A program made the translations under genes and the position numbers. From contig NC_072469.1 in NCBI RefSeq assembly GCF_027596085.1, positions 11,181,914 through 11,245,913 on the forward strand: 64,000 nucleotides of DNA, in the 5' to 3' direction. Every line of letters starts with the position of its first letter. Position 1 is the stretch's first letter. Below are positions 53,261 to 64,000 of this stretch, in pieces. The stretch comes from Anoplopoma fimbria. Taxonomy: Eukaryota; Chordata; Actinopteri; Perciformes; Anoplopomatidae. The notes under the pieces were generated by a model. It was not told where the DNA came from and searched no databases. It saw only the letters and a program-made list of their open reading frames with translations.

Positions 53261-56200
53261 AGGTGACCAGAGCTGAATGGGGAGGGGGAATAAGAAGGGA
53301 AAAATGTCCCCTAAGCCAAACTTGTCCCTTCCACCCCTGAGGCCAGCCTGGTGCCAGCATGAAAGTAAAACAAATATGGACTCAGCTTATTGCGTAAGCT
53401 TCCATCCAAACAAAAGAGCAAGAAAAGGAAAATGCTGACCTTATTTTTAAGAACCACCATCATTTTTCAAACTGCCTTGGCTGCATAGTATGTCTAAGGA
53501 AAGAACACCAATGAGTCATCACTCCAGTAGCTGGTTGGGAAACTGCCGGACTGCTGTTCATGGCTGCATTCATATTGCTCAAGCAGGCACATGCAATCTC
53601 AATGTGGCATTTCAAGTTCATGTGGATACTTCAGTTGATCCTTCCTTACTCACACTTAAATCTTTTGGGGTAAAAGCCTGATTCTGAGATCCACTGATGA
53701 CCCACTGAGTCCTTTCAATAGATGTGGCTAAATGTCTGCAACAGTTGCAGATTGTGTCCAACAGACAAATGCATTACTGTACCATCTATAGCCACACTAT
53801 GGTACAGGAGACCTTCAGGGTCCTCTCTCATGATATCATTAGTGCAGTTTTTATGGGTACTAAGAGGTCCTGCACTAGGATGTGATTTTGCTTGTTGGAC
53901 TGTTCACCCGAGGACCTGAAATAAATCAGATTGTTGCAGCAGTCAAGTTATTTTTGCATAGGGGAAGGACAGGGGGTAAAAAGGAAGGGGGTAAATATTT
54001 ATGCATATTTATTTTTATCTGTATATGTGCAGTGCTGTATTTTTAATAGTGTATTTTGTTGTCTGCTGAGAACAACTAAGGTGTGTTTGGAGAAGCAGTA
54101 AAAATCTAAATACTGAAGAACAAGTTGCTTAAATTTGTACTTAGGTACAGAGCTTATGTTAGGGTACTTTCAAAAGCCAATGTCTCTTTGGCTAGCCAGA
54201 ATCAGATACTTTTGGTTTGCTTTCTATTAAGTCAGTGGGTTCGGTTTCACAGTGTGCAAATGGGGCGAGACACTACAGGCAAAGTCAATCTTTTTTCAAG
54301 CAATGGTCAATTTTGAGGCTTTTTTGCATCTATAATATGTTGTCTTTCCATCCGAAATACACATTGATTTGTTTATTTTACTACTTCAACTATTTGCGTC
54401 TGTAGACTTCTCCTAAATTCACCAGTAGTGACTCAGACTCTGGCTTTATACAATGTTCACATTTCTCTTCTGGAAATGTATGCAAATTCACATGTAATGA
54501 ATAAGATATTTGCATTTAAATTATTTTTTTCTTGATGTCACAAATCAGCAGTCAAAGTTCTATGATTATATCTATTAGTTTAAAATGTTTTACCCTAGTA
54601 CCCTAGGTGTATGGCCGCTTCAACGCAGGGAATATTGCTGTTTTTTTACTTTGACTCTGCACTGACACTGTGTGTACGAATCCCTTCTCCTCCAGTTTGT
54701 CTGGAATCACCTCATAAACATCACCATTTTTGGGGATTTCTTAGCATGTTCTGTATGTTCTCTTCAGGCCAGATGTCAAACAAACACCGGACTTCTACGG
54801 AAGTCCAACTCAGTCCTCTCTCTCTCTCATGTTGACTTGTCGTTTACCTGTTTCCATCTCAACAAATGCCAGCACTGCCAGCCCTAAATGCTCTTAGTCA
54901 CATTTTACCTAAATGATGTAATTATGAAAAACACTGAAACATTCATAGAATCAGTATTTTTGTGATACTGAAACAGACTGACATATCAGTAAAACTACTC
55001 CTAGGTGGGCATTAGGCTCTAATCAGCTGCTTGTTATTCATGTAATTTATGGCTGGATAGTTTGGAAAATGGCTGCAGTAATGTCAGCTAAAACACACAC
55101 CTGCTGGTGTGATCCTTTCAAACGCCGTGGATGGTCATTTTGGAGCTTTCGAATTACCAGCCAGACTGTGTTATCACATTTTCCCTCACTCATAGTTCAA
55201 CAGTCAAGCTGCAAGGTAATGACTTCCAGTTGTATTTAACCAGTCAGTCAGCAAAAAATCCAGTCAGATCAAGAGTGTGTCAGTCAACAAGACAGCAGGT
55301 TTTATAAAAGAGCCACCAGGCAAGTAAGCAAAGAAACAGTCAGCTAGCCAGCCAGCCGGCCAGGGATCAGCAGGAATAGATGGAACTGGCACAAGGCCAG
55401 TTTGAGCTCCCTGTGGAGGTGCTGTGGTGATTCACCTTCCCTGCCTCACTGAACCTCTCTGCCTCTCTGGCCTGGAATTGATATTCCACATCGCCATTTC
55501 ACAGAGCCAAAACATTTGGCAAAATGCAGCGTGTTGTGTTAGGTTAAGTAGGACAAAATGAGGAGTATTCAGTGTGGGTCTATTCTATTCCAGTATGCAC
55601 CGAGAAAACATGACACGGTTCCTATTAGCTCGGACAGATATTCTATCTCATTATGCCGACAGAGAAGTCACTCAGACTGTGGCGTTTCCTCCACAGTCTG
55701 AGTGACTAGAAAAACATAGTTCTAAACACTGAGACATGGTATAAAAGTCAGACATCATTCTGCCATAGAAACCTTTTCCCCTGTTCAAGTTTCTTAGAGC
55801 TTCCCTCCTTCAGCTGAATAACCACGCAAGAACTCAGCTGTAAATTAATCTGAAATGATTTGTAAAGACATTGTGACCTTGTCAACCAAACCATGACAGG
55901 AAGTGGGTGGAGATGCTTTTAGTAACAATGATGGATGACTGAAATAATACAACTGCTGCCAAAATAAAAGCTAGTTTTTTTTGTGTATTCAGCTGTATTG
56001 CTGGACTCTTTTGTTTGTACTTTTTCTTTAGTCAGCAATTAAAATGCATGGCAATGTACTACAAGGATGTTTGTTGTGTTGTTTTCTTAAAATAGCAAAG
56101 GAACACAGAAGGTACCTTTACCTTTAGTTTGCTCACTGGCAAGGTTAGTTTTGAAGTGAAAAACAGCATAATGTTTGATTCATATGAGAATAATGGCTTT

Positions 56201-56392
56201 AGACGTGTTGCTTTTCAGTTGTTTGTTGATGGCTCACATGCATTTTCAAGGATAGAACAAAATAGGAACAACCCATCACCAGATGCATGCTAATAGGTAG
56301 ATCAACTGAAAGAGTCATCATATGTGATGTATAAGTAAGACGTTTTCAATATGGCTGGCACTGAAGGAAATACTCCAAATGACTTGTGTACT
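53261..56392. other. non-coding stretch, nothing recognised except a hairpin
   Basis: AT-rich sequence with short ORFs. 55230-55370 is rich in cagtcag/ccagcc tetranucleotide motifs. The hairpin at 55666-55707 is listed separately. Confidence 0.4.
55666..55707. other. perfect 17-bp hairpin, 8-nt loop
   Basis: agtcactcagactgtgg (55666-55682) pairs exactly with ccacagtctgagtgact (55691-55707) around cgtttcct. No surrounding transposon end was recognised. Confidence 0.92.
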
Positions 56393-56560
56393 TGGACCAT
56401 GGTGGTGAAGAGAGAGCTGAGGCTGAAGGCAAAGCTCTCGATTCACCAGTCCATCTACATTCCAACCCTCACCTAAGGTCATGAGCTTTGGGTAGTGACC
56501 GAAAGATGGGGTCGTACAAAATGGCCTAAATTAGCTTCCTTTCTAGGCTGGCTAGGCTTA
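56393..56560 (+). mobile_element. degenerate LINE fragment
   Basis: gtggtgaagagagagctgag, gcaaagctctcgattcacca, catgagctttgggtagtgac and cgaaagatgggg resemble the C-terminal part of a fish LINE polyprotein gene. Its 3' part overlaps the start of 4855-5230 and the two pieces are the same family. It is broken by frameshifts and stops. Confidence 0.6.
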
Positions 56561-56639
56561 GTTGATACCCCTGCCATAGTTAATTCCCATTGGTAGTATT
56601 AACTTTAATCTCATCCAAGTCGCCAGAAAAATAAAATGT

Positions 56640-56800
56640 TGGCATTTTATTAATACGTTTTATATCAGCCTCGTATCGTGGTTGCAGAAATGCTCCCAGC
56701 CACACGGTTAAAGTTGTGAAGCGATTGGTTAGGTTAAGGCAACAAACTACTTGATTTAGGTTAGTAAAAAGGTTGTGGTACTTTTTCCAAATAGATTGTA
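56640..56800 (-). repeat. dispersed family piece, reversed
   Basis: ggttaggttaaggcaacaaa ctacttgatttagg is the reverse complement of the ctaaacc...aagtagttttgttgccta...aacc motif seen at 36298, 37846, 39597 and 62990. Confidence 0.55.
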
Positions 56801-56815
56801 ACAACCTCAACAATT

Positions 56816-57140
56816 TAACGTAACAATGTTACAACGTAACATGACAACTTAACGTGACAACGTAACCTGACAACGTAACCTGACAACGTTACGTGACAAA
56901 GTAAGATAACACTGAACTTAACACTGAACATCATAACGTAACATCGTAACAACAAAACATTACAATGTAAAAGTTACAACTTAATGTTACAACGTAACGT
57001 AACAACGTAACTTAACAATGTAACAACATAACTTAACGTTATAAGGTAACATACCAACCTAATGTTAAAACGTAACATAACAAACTAATGTAACAAGGTT
57101 ACATACAAACGTAAGGTAACAACCATTACAATGTAACTAG
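56816..57140. repeat. degenerate 13-bp tandem array, acaacgtaacctg type
   Basis: Successive units such as acaacttaacgtg, acaacgtaacctg (twice) and acaacgttacgtg, and later aacgtaacgtaac, aacgtaacttaac and aacataacttaac, show a 13-bp period built on aacgtaac with 8-bp variants. It spans about 325 bases. Confidence 0.85.
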
Positions 57141-59567
57141 TGTTAATTAATAACAACCAACTAATAAAATCAATTACAGGTACAGACAAATTTGGGGCTT
57201 CAACATGGACCTAACTTTTTAACCATAGCTGTGTGCATACAGCTGATGATTATACTGACTTTTCAAGTGCGCTGATATACCTCTAAATTGTGTCACAATA
57301 TAAATCTAATGAGCTGCAAAATTATTTTGTCAAATCTTTGCTCTTTCTAGCGAAGCACTTAGGAGTTAACCTCTTCAGGTCTTTAAGGACCAATTCTGTA
57401 AAATAAATTTTTCTGAAGAAAACATCTTTCTTTGGTTACATTGATCACAACTGATATGCAACCTGCGATGAGGGGTCCTGTGTAGGCATTTCTTGTCTAG
57501 AATGGGTACAACCCCAAAAGGCTGGGAACCAGTGGTAACAAGATTTGGGTTCAGAGACAGCAGCACATCATGGCGTCTGTCTGTCTGCATGCTAACACAT
57601 TCTTCTGAAACAGAAGATCATGAGAAGACAAAAACACCCAAAAAACACGCTCAAAAGAGTTTGGGGGTCTGACTGGGTTTTGGAGCATCTCATTAATTTG
57701 AATTTCCATATTAATGGCGACAGTGTTTTGGTTGTATATGTTCATTTTGACAGGATTTCTCAGCCACAGCTATCTTCCTCCAGTTATTCTTTGCCTGATA
57801 AAATCATATCCTCTTGCACCTTCCTTTACTCAGTGGTTTTTCAGACGACGAAACTGAAAAATTACTTCACAAATACCAAATAAAGCAATAGAAATCCCTA
57901 CAACAGCAAATCAATAATGTATGAATAACAATCCCCCGCTGCTCTATACAAGTGTGGCTTCATTGCCAGATTCTGAAGGGACTCTAGCACTGCTAAGAGT
58001 TGCTTCAATGGATTTTTAATAATATATCTGGAGAATATAAGGACTGACGCCAAAGAAACGACCCAACACAGCTGTGCAGCGTTGGGCGACCTATCGTTTT
58101 ATACCCAGAAGGATCCAATTATCAGCCAGCACTGGCTAAATATATTGCAACTGTATGTTGTTGTTTCTTTAGAAAACATCTTTAGATTTGTTTTGATTTC
58201 AGGAAATTATTGCTTTCTATCCAGGAGCTGCCTAAGCCGTTCAAAAGCTGTTCGTCCTGCCTGCATGTCATAGTGTCCTTGAGCAATACAGTGGAACACA
58301 AAGCTGTTCCCATTGAGCAGGACAATTCTTGTAAACCATTAGAAATAGATACTTTTTCACAAAGTGAGATCATCCAGCAAAAATTGTTCACTTTATTTTG
58401 TTTGGTATAAAATAAGAACATATGAATTCTTAATCAATTCCAAAACATGAAATCAAATATGTTTATCTTTAATTTAGTTTGTTTCACTTGGCTGAATCAT
58501 CAGGCTAGTACTATGCAATGTCATCAACATATATTCCATCAATTTAACCTAACATAAGTAAAAGCCATTCTTACACCAAGTTGCAATCAGTGTAGCCTGC
58601 TCTACTAAAATTAGGTTCCAAAAAAAAATAAAAATCTTGCAATCACGTTCAAAGGAAATAAAATTTCTCAAGGGGTATGCTTGTTTTTGACATATCTTAA
58701 ATACGTTTCTATGTAGTAGTTTGCGTATCGAGGAGGTCGGGGTGGGTGGATAGGTTGAACAACACATGACTTTAAGCCAATAGACCACTCTTAGTGGCCA
58801 ATGTGAAACCAACTCAACATTGACTTAGTATGTTCATTTAAGTCTATCAGTTAAATGAAGGAACAAACAAACGTATTTCAAGCCAAACAATTATGATTTA
58901 CTAAAGCCAACCAAGTTAGGTTATGTTCTTGCTTTGTTTTGATTCAGTTTAAAAGGTTTCAACTTTAACCACGTTTAATTCTGAGAAAATGTGTTTCCCT
59001 AGGTTGAAAAGGGAATTGAGGATGCAATTTGGTTGTTTAGTTGACATTAAATGTGACTGTATTGGTCAAAACTGCCTAAATCATGTATTTGTTCAACAAA
59101 CTAGAGTGAATTTAAGACTATTTTGCATTAGAAAAACATTCAAAATAAATGGAAAACAGCAGACAGAGAAAACATTTGCTCTTCTGCCATGAGCAAATAA
59201 ATGATATGATGAAATCACTCATCTCAAACATTGCAGTGTGGTAGGATATTTTTTGCAGAAAGCCATAAGAAAAGCCTCCCTTATGCGAAGTACAAACACA
59301 GTGACTGTGTTGATATAGCTAAAGTACAGTCAGTGTTCACACTTTTATTAACAAAACAATCCACATTTCACAATGCATGCACTCATTGGCTAATAGCAAT
59401 ATATTTTACCTGACTTGTGCTACAACACTATTGTACTTCAACAGATAACACGGCAGATGATAAGAGCATCCAAAATGTTGCCATTTTCCTGAGAAAAATA
59501 ATTTATATGAAAAACAATGCTTGTAATTTCCAACAGTGTGTAGTCAAGGCGATTGTTTTCTCTGCAG
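57141..59567. other. non-coding stretch before the candidate terminal exon
   Basis: AT-rich. A reversed piece of the dispersed family (ggtgggtggataggttgaac) lies at about 58738-58775. No other element or exon was recognised. Confidence 0.4.
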
Positions 59568-59641
59568 CCAAAACAGGAACTGCCATGAGTAAAAGCAGCA
59601 AGACTTTTAATCATGTTCTGCCATATTTGGTAAAATGTTAA
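59568..59641 (+). CDS. vstm2a: candidate terminal exon of vstm2a
   Basis: A strong acceptor (gattgttttctctgcag) is followed by 74 bases. Joined to the phase-1 G of the exon ending at 47721, they read A-KTGTAMSKSSKTFNHVLPY-LVKC and then TAA. The result is a 24-residue Lys/Ser-rich tail. From memory, one mammalian VSTM2A isoform also ends after the same exon with a 24-residue basic tail beginning AK and ending in KC. The similarity between is weak and I could not check it. Seen directly: acceptor, matching phase, short ORF and stop. Inferred: that it is used. The implied intron is about 11.8 kb. No convincing polyadenylation signal was located just downstream. The competing candidate is at 61683. 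Confidence 0.42.
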
Positions 59642-61682
59642 GAAATAGGCCCAAAGCACGGAGGTGTAGACACTAAGTTAAACACACAGACATTCAGCAA
59701 GGTTCGCCCTCAAATACTCGTTATTTCCACCAGATTAGTCATGCAGTACAGGATAAAGCTTGACTGTTATTTTTACCTCATGATCCGACATTGAAGCCTG
59801 GCCGTTGAAAACCTTGTGGAACTTGTCAGTTCATTGTCATTATTTGATTTATTTAGGTGCTGTACATGGTTGTGAATTAAAACTGTACGTTTGCAGTATG
59901 GTAGGAGGAGCAGTCGTGGCAGTAGAAAACAACAGGAAAATGAAGCAGTCTTGATGATTTCTGTGAAATCAAAAACAGGTATCAATTCTGCCTGTACCTA
60001 AAAATAGCAAAGCAGATGGAAGAAGGGCTGCGGATCTGCTGCAGCATCCTCTGGCAGATGGTATAGGACCTGAACATTCACATCTATTGATACAAAAAAA
60101 TCATACATAATAAGTTATTGTTTTTTATATTTCGGTTATTTTCACATGTCAATGATATTTTGATTTCAAGTGAAATCAACGTAACGTAACAACTTAATGT
60201 AAACAAAAGTAAGTTTAAAAAGATCTTCAGTTTATTATTGAATAGCAGCATCTCTATTTCTCTCGCGCACACAGAAAAACATACTGAGTTGTGGATGACA
60301 TTTACTTTTGACGTATCACAAATTAGTTTAAAATGAGTTTGTGGAAGTCTGAGTGGGGAGATGGTGGTGGTGTTGATGGGTCAAAATCATAGCGTGGTGT
60401 CCCGTTTGATCCAAGTAAGTTTTTTATGTTTATGTTTATTTTGTTGTATTTTATTGTTTCAAACCATGGTGTTTTGTAGAGTTTTTTTTTTTTACTTATT
60501 TTATTTCAAACGCTACATTTCAAAATGCATCTTTATTCTGGAAATTGTAGCAATTCCGCAATTGTAGTGAAGTTCAGTTGTATGGGAACCTAATTTGTAA
60601 GATACAGGGTTGCACACATACACATACAGACAATAGTGCATACTTAACATTTTAACAGTGGACTTAAACAAAATAGAACCCCTATATGTAGGTCTATTCA
60701 GTTTTTTTGCCTAGGGTTTGGCTGCACTGTGTAGAAAAGTCCACAGTTCCAGGATTTAATCTATTTCAACGAGCTTCAATCAGCAACCAGCTGAGGATAG
60801 AGAGTATAGGCTGTGTGAAACTAACCTGATCTAATGGCAAGGCGTATAAAAGTCATTCTACACCAAGTCGTTACCAAGAAAAGGCCACAGTTAGGTTTTT
60901 CCTAAGCAAAACGTAAACATTGTCAGATAACTACACGTCATATATGTCACTGATTTAACTTAAAAAAAACTCAACAACACCTTGGGACGTGAAAACTGGT
61001 CTCCTGCTTGAAAGTCTTGTTTTTGTTTCTCTTAAGTTATTCGTATAAGTATATTTCGAAGTGTTTTAACCTGCCCGTGTGAACCCTGAATATTTTCGAG
61101 TAAGCTTACCCGAGACCGCGCATCACTAATGTGTAGCCTTTATTTTCTGTATGTTTTCTTAGATGATTATAATTCCTTTGTTAGCCAAACATTTTATGTT
61201 CATCATGAAGTGTACAACTTATTCTTTAAAAGGGCCATAGTCAAAACATGCACAACCACTGTGCAGCATAGGCTGTATGCTAACGTTGGATCATGCCGTA
61301 TTGCGTCATCTCCACAGCACCCCCTCAACATGACACATGTTTCTACTGCTGTATGAAATGGTACAAGATGTTCAGAATGGCAAAGGTTAGCTTGACAACT
61401 GCTTAGAGTCTCACACTTTCGGAAAACCTGCTTAATGTATCCCTAAAAAGAAAAAAGGTTTTCAGTTTTTCATTTAAATTGTACATTCTCAACATTGCTA
61501 ATGGGTAGATGATTGCAGAACGCCTGGTATTTGTGAATTAGTGCATGGTTTTTCCGTGTGCTGTCGCTCTGCGTCTGTGTCTTGCTCTGACTCGTAGCTG
61601 GAGGCTGATTAATTATTCTCTGTGTGAAGGATGTTTTGGCCCAGAGTGACTGCTGCTCCTCTGTAGCACTCCTGTTCTCCAG
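59642..61682. other. possible 3' untranslated/flanking sequence
   Basis: It contains a small aacgtaacgtaacaacttaa patch at about 60178-60200, related to the 56816 array. Another dispersed-family piece lies at about 60985-61030 (gggacgtgaaaactggtctc then ctgcttgaaagtcttg). No gene recognised. Confidence 0.35.
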
Positions 61683-61852
61683 ATCACCTCAAGCCAAATG
61701 AGATGTGGTGGGGAGGAATAAGGGGTCAAAGCCCCACCGCCCCCCTACTGCTCCTCCCTTCATCCTTCCCAATCCCCAGCAGCCCAGACAATCCAGAGCT
61801 GGGCCTCAAGGTACAAAGTGTCCCCATGGACGGCTGCCATCGCCCGGTCTGA
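61683..61852 (+). CDS. alternative candidate terminal exon of vstm2a
   Basis: A long pyrimidine-rich tract (ctgctgctcctctgtag, then cactcctgttctccag) precedes a GC-rich block. If spliced from the phase-1 donor at 47721, this reads D-HLKPNEMWWGGIRGQSPTAP... and ends at TGA (61850-61852), giving about 56 residues rich in Pro, Leu and Ser. The frame is open for 168 bases and fits the required phase. I do not recognise the peptide and it does not clearly match a mammalian VSTM2A tail. A donor-like sequence (CTCAAG|gtacaaag) within it at 61810/61811 means it could be an internal exon of something else. It could equally be a regulatory or 3' flanking block that happens to be GC-rich. Confidence 0.2.
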
Positions 61853-63913
61853 CACGGGAATCCAGTCGATGTCAACGTGATTTGCTGAATATTACATTTT
61901 TCTATTTCATACGACTTCACTCTTCTCTTGTTTCTCACTTCTCCCTCCTCTCAAGCTTTTAAAATCCTTTCATTCTCTATTTCGGCTTCCTCTATTTCCC
62001 CATTTTTGGTCTACAGATATCCGCTGCATAGAATCCCTTAGTTGTCATCGGTTCACTTTGCTCTCATCAGTTCAGGTTCGATGTCCCCGAGACGCAGGCG
62101 GATCAAAGAGTAGGCTGAGGAGGCTGTGTTCTAGTTTGCAGTTGTTAGTCATGTCAGATGCTCAGTAAACAGTAAGAGCTGCCTGTAGTGGTGATAGCAG
62201 TTTGTCAGGGCCAAGGCAACAGCAGCTGCCCATGTAAATCCTTTTCATAATACTTCAAAGGCTGTTTACTTTGAAGGGGGGGTTACATTTCTTGTGAAGG
62301 TTGTGGCATTCATGTAAGAACATTAGGTTTAAGTCCTCTAACAAAAGCCCATTTTAGATTATGACTGATGTACCACGTTCTATCAATTACATTGAGTAGC
62401 TTTAGCATGACGTATGTGTTAGAGGAGATGACTCTGTATCTCAACGCCAAACATCTTCACACTGAGATTCAAGCTCTGCACAAATTTGTTAACAATAAGA
62501 AGTTAGTGTTGTGACAGTAGGAAACAATGTGTAATGTGAATGTGAAATGGTGTTATCATGTTTGCCGTTTTAAAAACAATTGGAAAGAATTTTGATGTAT
62601 CTTGCTACGTCTGTGCACGAATCCATGCTCTGCAGCCAAGCAGCGCTCAAAGGCTTTACAGGTGACTGCAGCCTTATGGACCAAACTTAATGAAACCATA
62701 TGGTGCAACATTTGGAACGCAGAAGAGGGTGAAACACAAACAGGCAACCACATGTTAGATAGCACAAAAAACAACAACAAAAAAAACATTTTGTACGACT
62801 GCATGAAATAATGTGCACTTGCAGCCTGGTCTCCTCAGAATATGGTCCCATACAACAAACTGGTATAGTCAATTATGTTTTTGACGTATCACATATGCAT
62901 GGATGGCTGTTTAACAACTATCAGACCGCTGTTATGTCATGTGTGAAAACAAAGGAATTGTCCTTATTTGAACCCAAACCATGATCTATTACTCAGCCAA
63001 TAGTTTTGTTGCCTAAACCTTAATATAATTGAGAAACACTATTACGTTGATATACACATATGAAGAAATCTTGATATTATATTAATTTTGGTTCAGAAAC
63101 GTTCTACGTATCCTTGGTTTGCAGAAATGTGCAATGCCAACATTTTATTCTAGCGACTCGATTGTGTGGAAAATGGGTGTGAAGGTCAAGGGTCATATTT
63201 TTTGTACGTGATCTCTAGAAATACACATATTCGTTTCTTCTGATCTGATGCCCTATGAGCAGGACGGCATCATTTGTCTTCCAAAACTATTACAAACACA
63301 TTTGGAGTTAGGTTTAAGCAGACCCCTGACTTGGTTGGACTCGAGAATAGATGGTGGTTTGACTTTAAATGTATACTTTGTTAAGGTTAGGGGACCTTTG
63401 TCCTCATGGTTCACACTGTTCCCATTCACTGTATACCTACAAATAGTAATGCAATATAATTCCTGTTTAACCCACATAAGCGGGAGCCAAGTTGTAGACG
63501 GGTCTATCAAACACAGGACTTTCACCAGGAGACCATTGTTCATGTCCCATGTGAAAACAAATCAACTTTGACTTATTTCACCTTATTTGTGTTATGTAAC
63601 TTACGCACTTAACTAACACCACGTATGTAATGTATATAAAAAATCTACTTATAGCTTGTGCTGCTGGAATTTAGTAGGAGAACGAAAAATAACTTTAATC
63701 AAAACATATGAACAGCTCCTTCAGGATGCAATGCATAGTTACAGTAATTAACACTGGATTAAATTTAGAGAACAGTTATGGTCATGGTTAAAATAAAGGT
63801 AAAAGTTGAAAGTCTGATGATTTGCTGAAATAACTGATGCCCTCTTTTTTCTTGAGAGGACAGTCAGACAGTCAGTCAGTCCATCCAACAGTCAGTTGGA
63901 TGGGCGTGCAGCA
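61853..63913. other. non-coding flank with dispersed-family pieces
   Basis: Family pieces lie at about 62880-63030 (ccaatagttttgttgcctaa) and 63490-63600 (aacacaggactttcaccagg then agaccattgttcatgtccc). A short cagtcag tandem and a 9-bp inverted repeat ccatccaac/gttggatgg lie at 63861-63903. Confidence 0.45.
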
Positions 63914-64000
63914 TGTAAATGGGAAATGGACCATATTTATGTAGCACTTTTCTAGTTTTTTTTTTGTGATTCAAAGGGCTTTACATCACAGGCCAGCATT
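63914..64000 (-). mobile_element. SINE, minus orientation, cut by the window end
   Basis: gtaaatgggaaatggaccat then atttatgtagcacttttcta gtt and gggctttacatcac match the reversed tail of the 24290/27077 SINE family. The head lies beyond the window. Confidence 0.6.

Larger units (their letters stand above)
47722..59567 (+). other. probable large vstm2a intron downstream of the Ig exon
   Basis: This is non-coding apart from the repeats listed separately. It begins with a good donor (gtaaggcg). It holds an AT/TG simple repeat and a Tc1-type MITE near 48.3-48.8 kb, a possibly conserved block at 48960-49300, a common fish repeat at 51.3-51.7 kb, a CpG-rich block at 52.69-53.26 kb, a hairpin at 55.67 kb, and LINE, dispersed-repeat and tandem-array sequence at 56.4-57.1 kb. 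It is an intron only if one of the downstream terminal exons is real. Confidence 0.4.

Noticed and set aside
63248..63571. 107-codon ORF and opposing 96-codon ORF
   Set aside because: They run into a piece of the dispersed repeat family and show no protein similarity that I recognise.

Overview
This window looks like teleost fish nuclear DNA, probably from a spiny-rayed (percomorph) species. The reasons are long CA/TG microsatellites, tRNA-derived SINEs of fish type, Tc1-type and hAT-type short transposons, fish LINE remnants, introns with GT..AG borders, and one recognisable vertebrate gene split into small exons. Nothing bacterial or viral was recognised: no operons, no CRISPR array, no rRNA gene and no free-standing tRNA gene.

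The only gene I can name is vstm2a (V-set and transmembrane domain-containing 2A) on the + strand. Two exons are secure: a 51-bp exon at 45373-45423 and a 337-bp exon at 47385-47721. The second carries the C-terminal half of the V-type Ig domain and a Ser/Pro/Lys-rich tail. They join in phase 0 to give ...KIS|TVKVQGNDISHKLQ... The larger exon ends in phase 1 on a G. Two downstream segments have an acceptor and a reading frame that fit this phase: 59568-59641 (better candidate) and 61683-61852 (weaker). They may encode alternative C-termini. The exons for the signal peptide and the first half of the V domain were not found in the 45 kb upstream, so they lie off-window or were missed.

Layout: 1-45372 is gene-poor sequence, either a very long vstm2a intron or upstream flank. 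It holds microsatellites (2066-2167, 22006-22126, 23609-23650, 30789-30836), a LINE remnant (4855-5230), a truncated Tc1-type MITE (15488-15692), a hAT-type MITE with target duplication (18643-18967), several SINEs (20002-20228, 24290-24557, 27077-27297, 34019-34375) and many pieces of a moderately repeated family. 45373-47721 is the vstm2a core. 47722-59567 is probably a 12-kb intron with an intact Tc1-type MITE (48526-48752), a common fish repeat (51285-51660), a CpG-rich block with an unassigned ORF (52690-53260), a perfect hairpin (55666-55707), a second LINE fragment (56393-56560) and a degenerate 13-bp tandem array (56816-57140). 59642-64000 is the candidate 3' region and flank, ending inside another SINE.

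The items most worth checking are the paired candidate terminal exons of vstm2a, two perfect 17-18 bp hairpins that do not belong to a recognised element, an unclassified dispersed family whose ends can lie as inverted arms (39190-39478), and the isolated CpG-rich ORF. Repeat family names come from memory of fish repeats. No database was searched.
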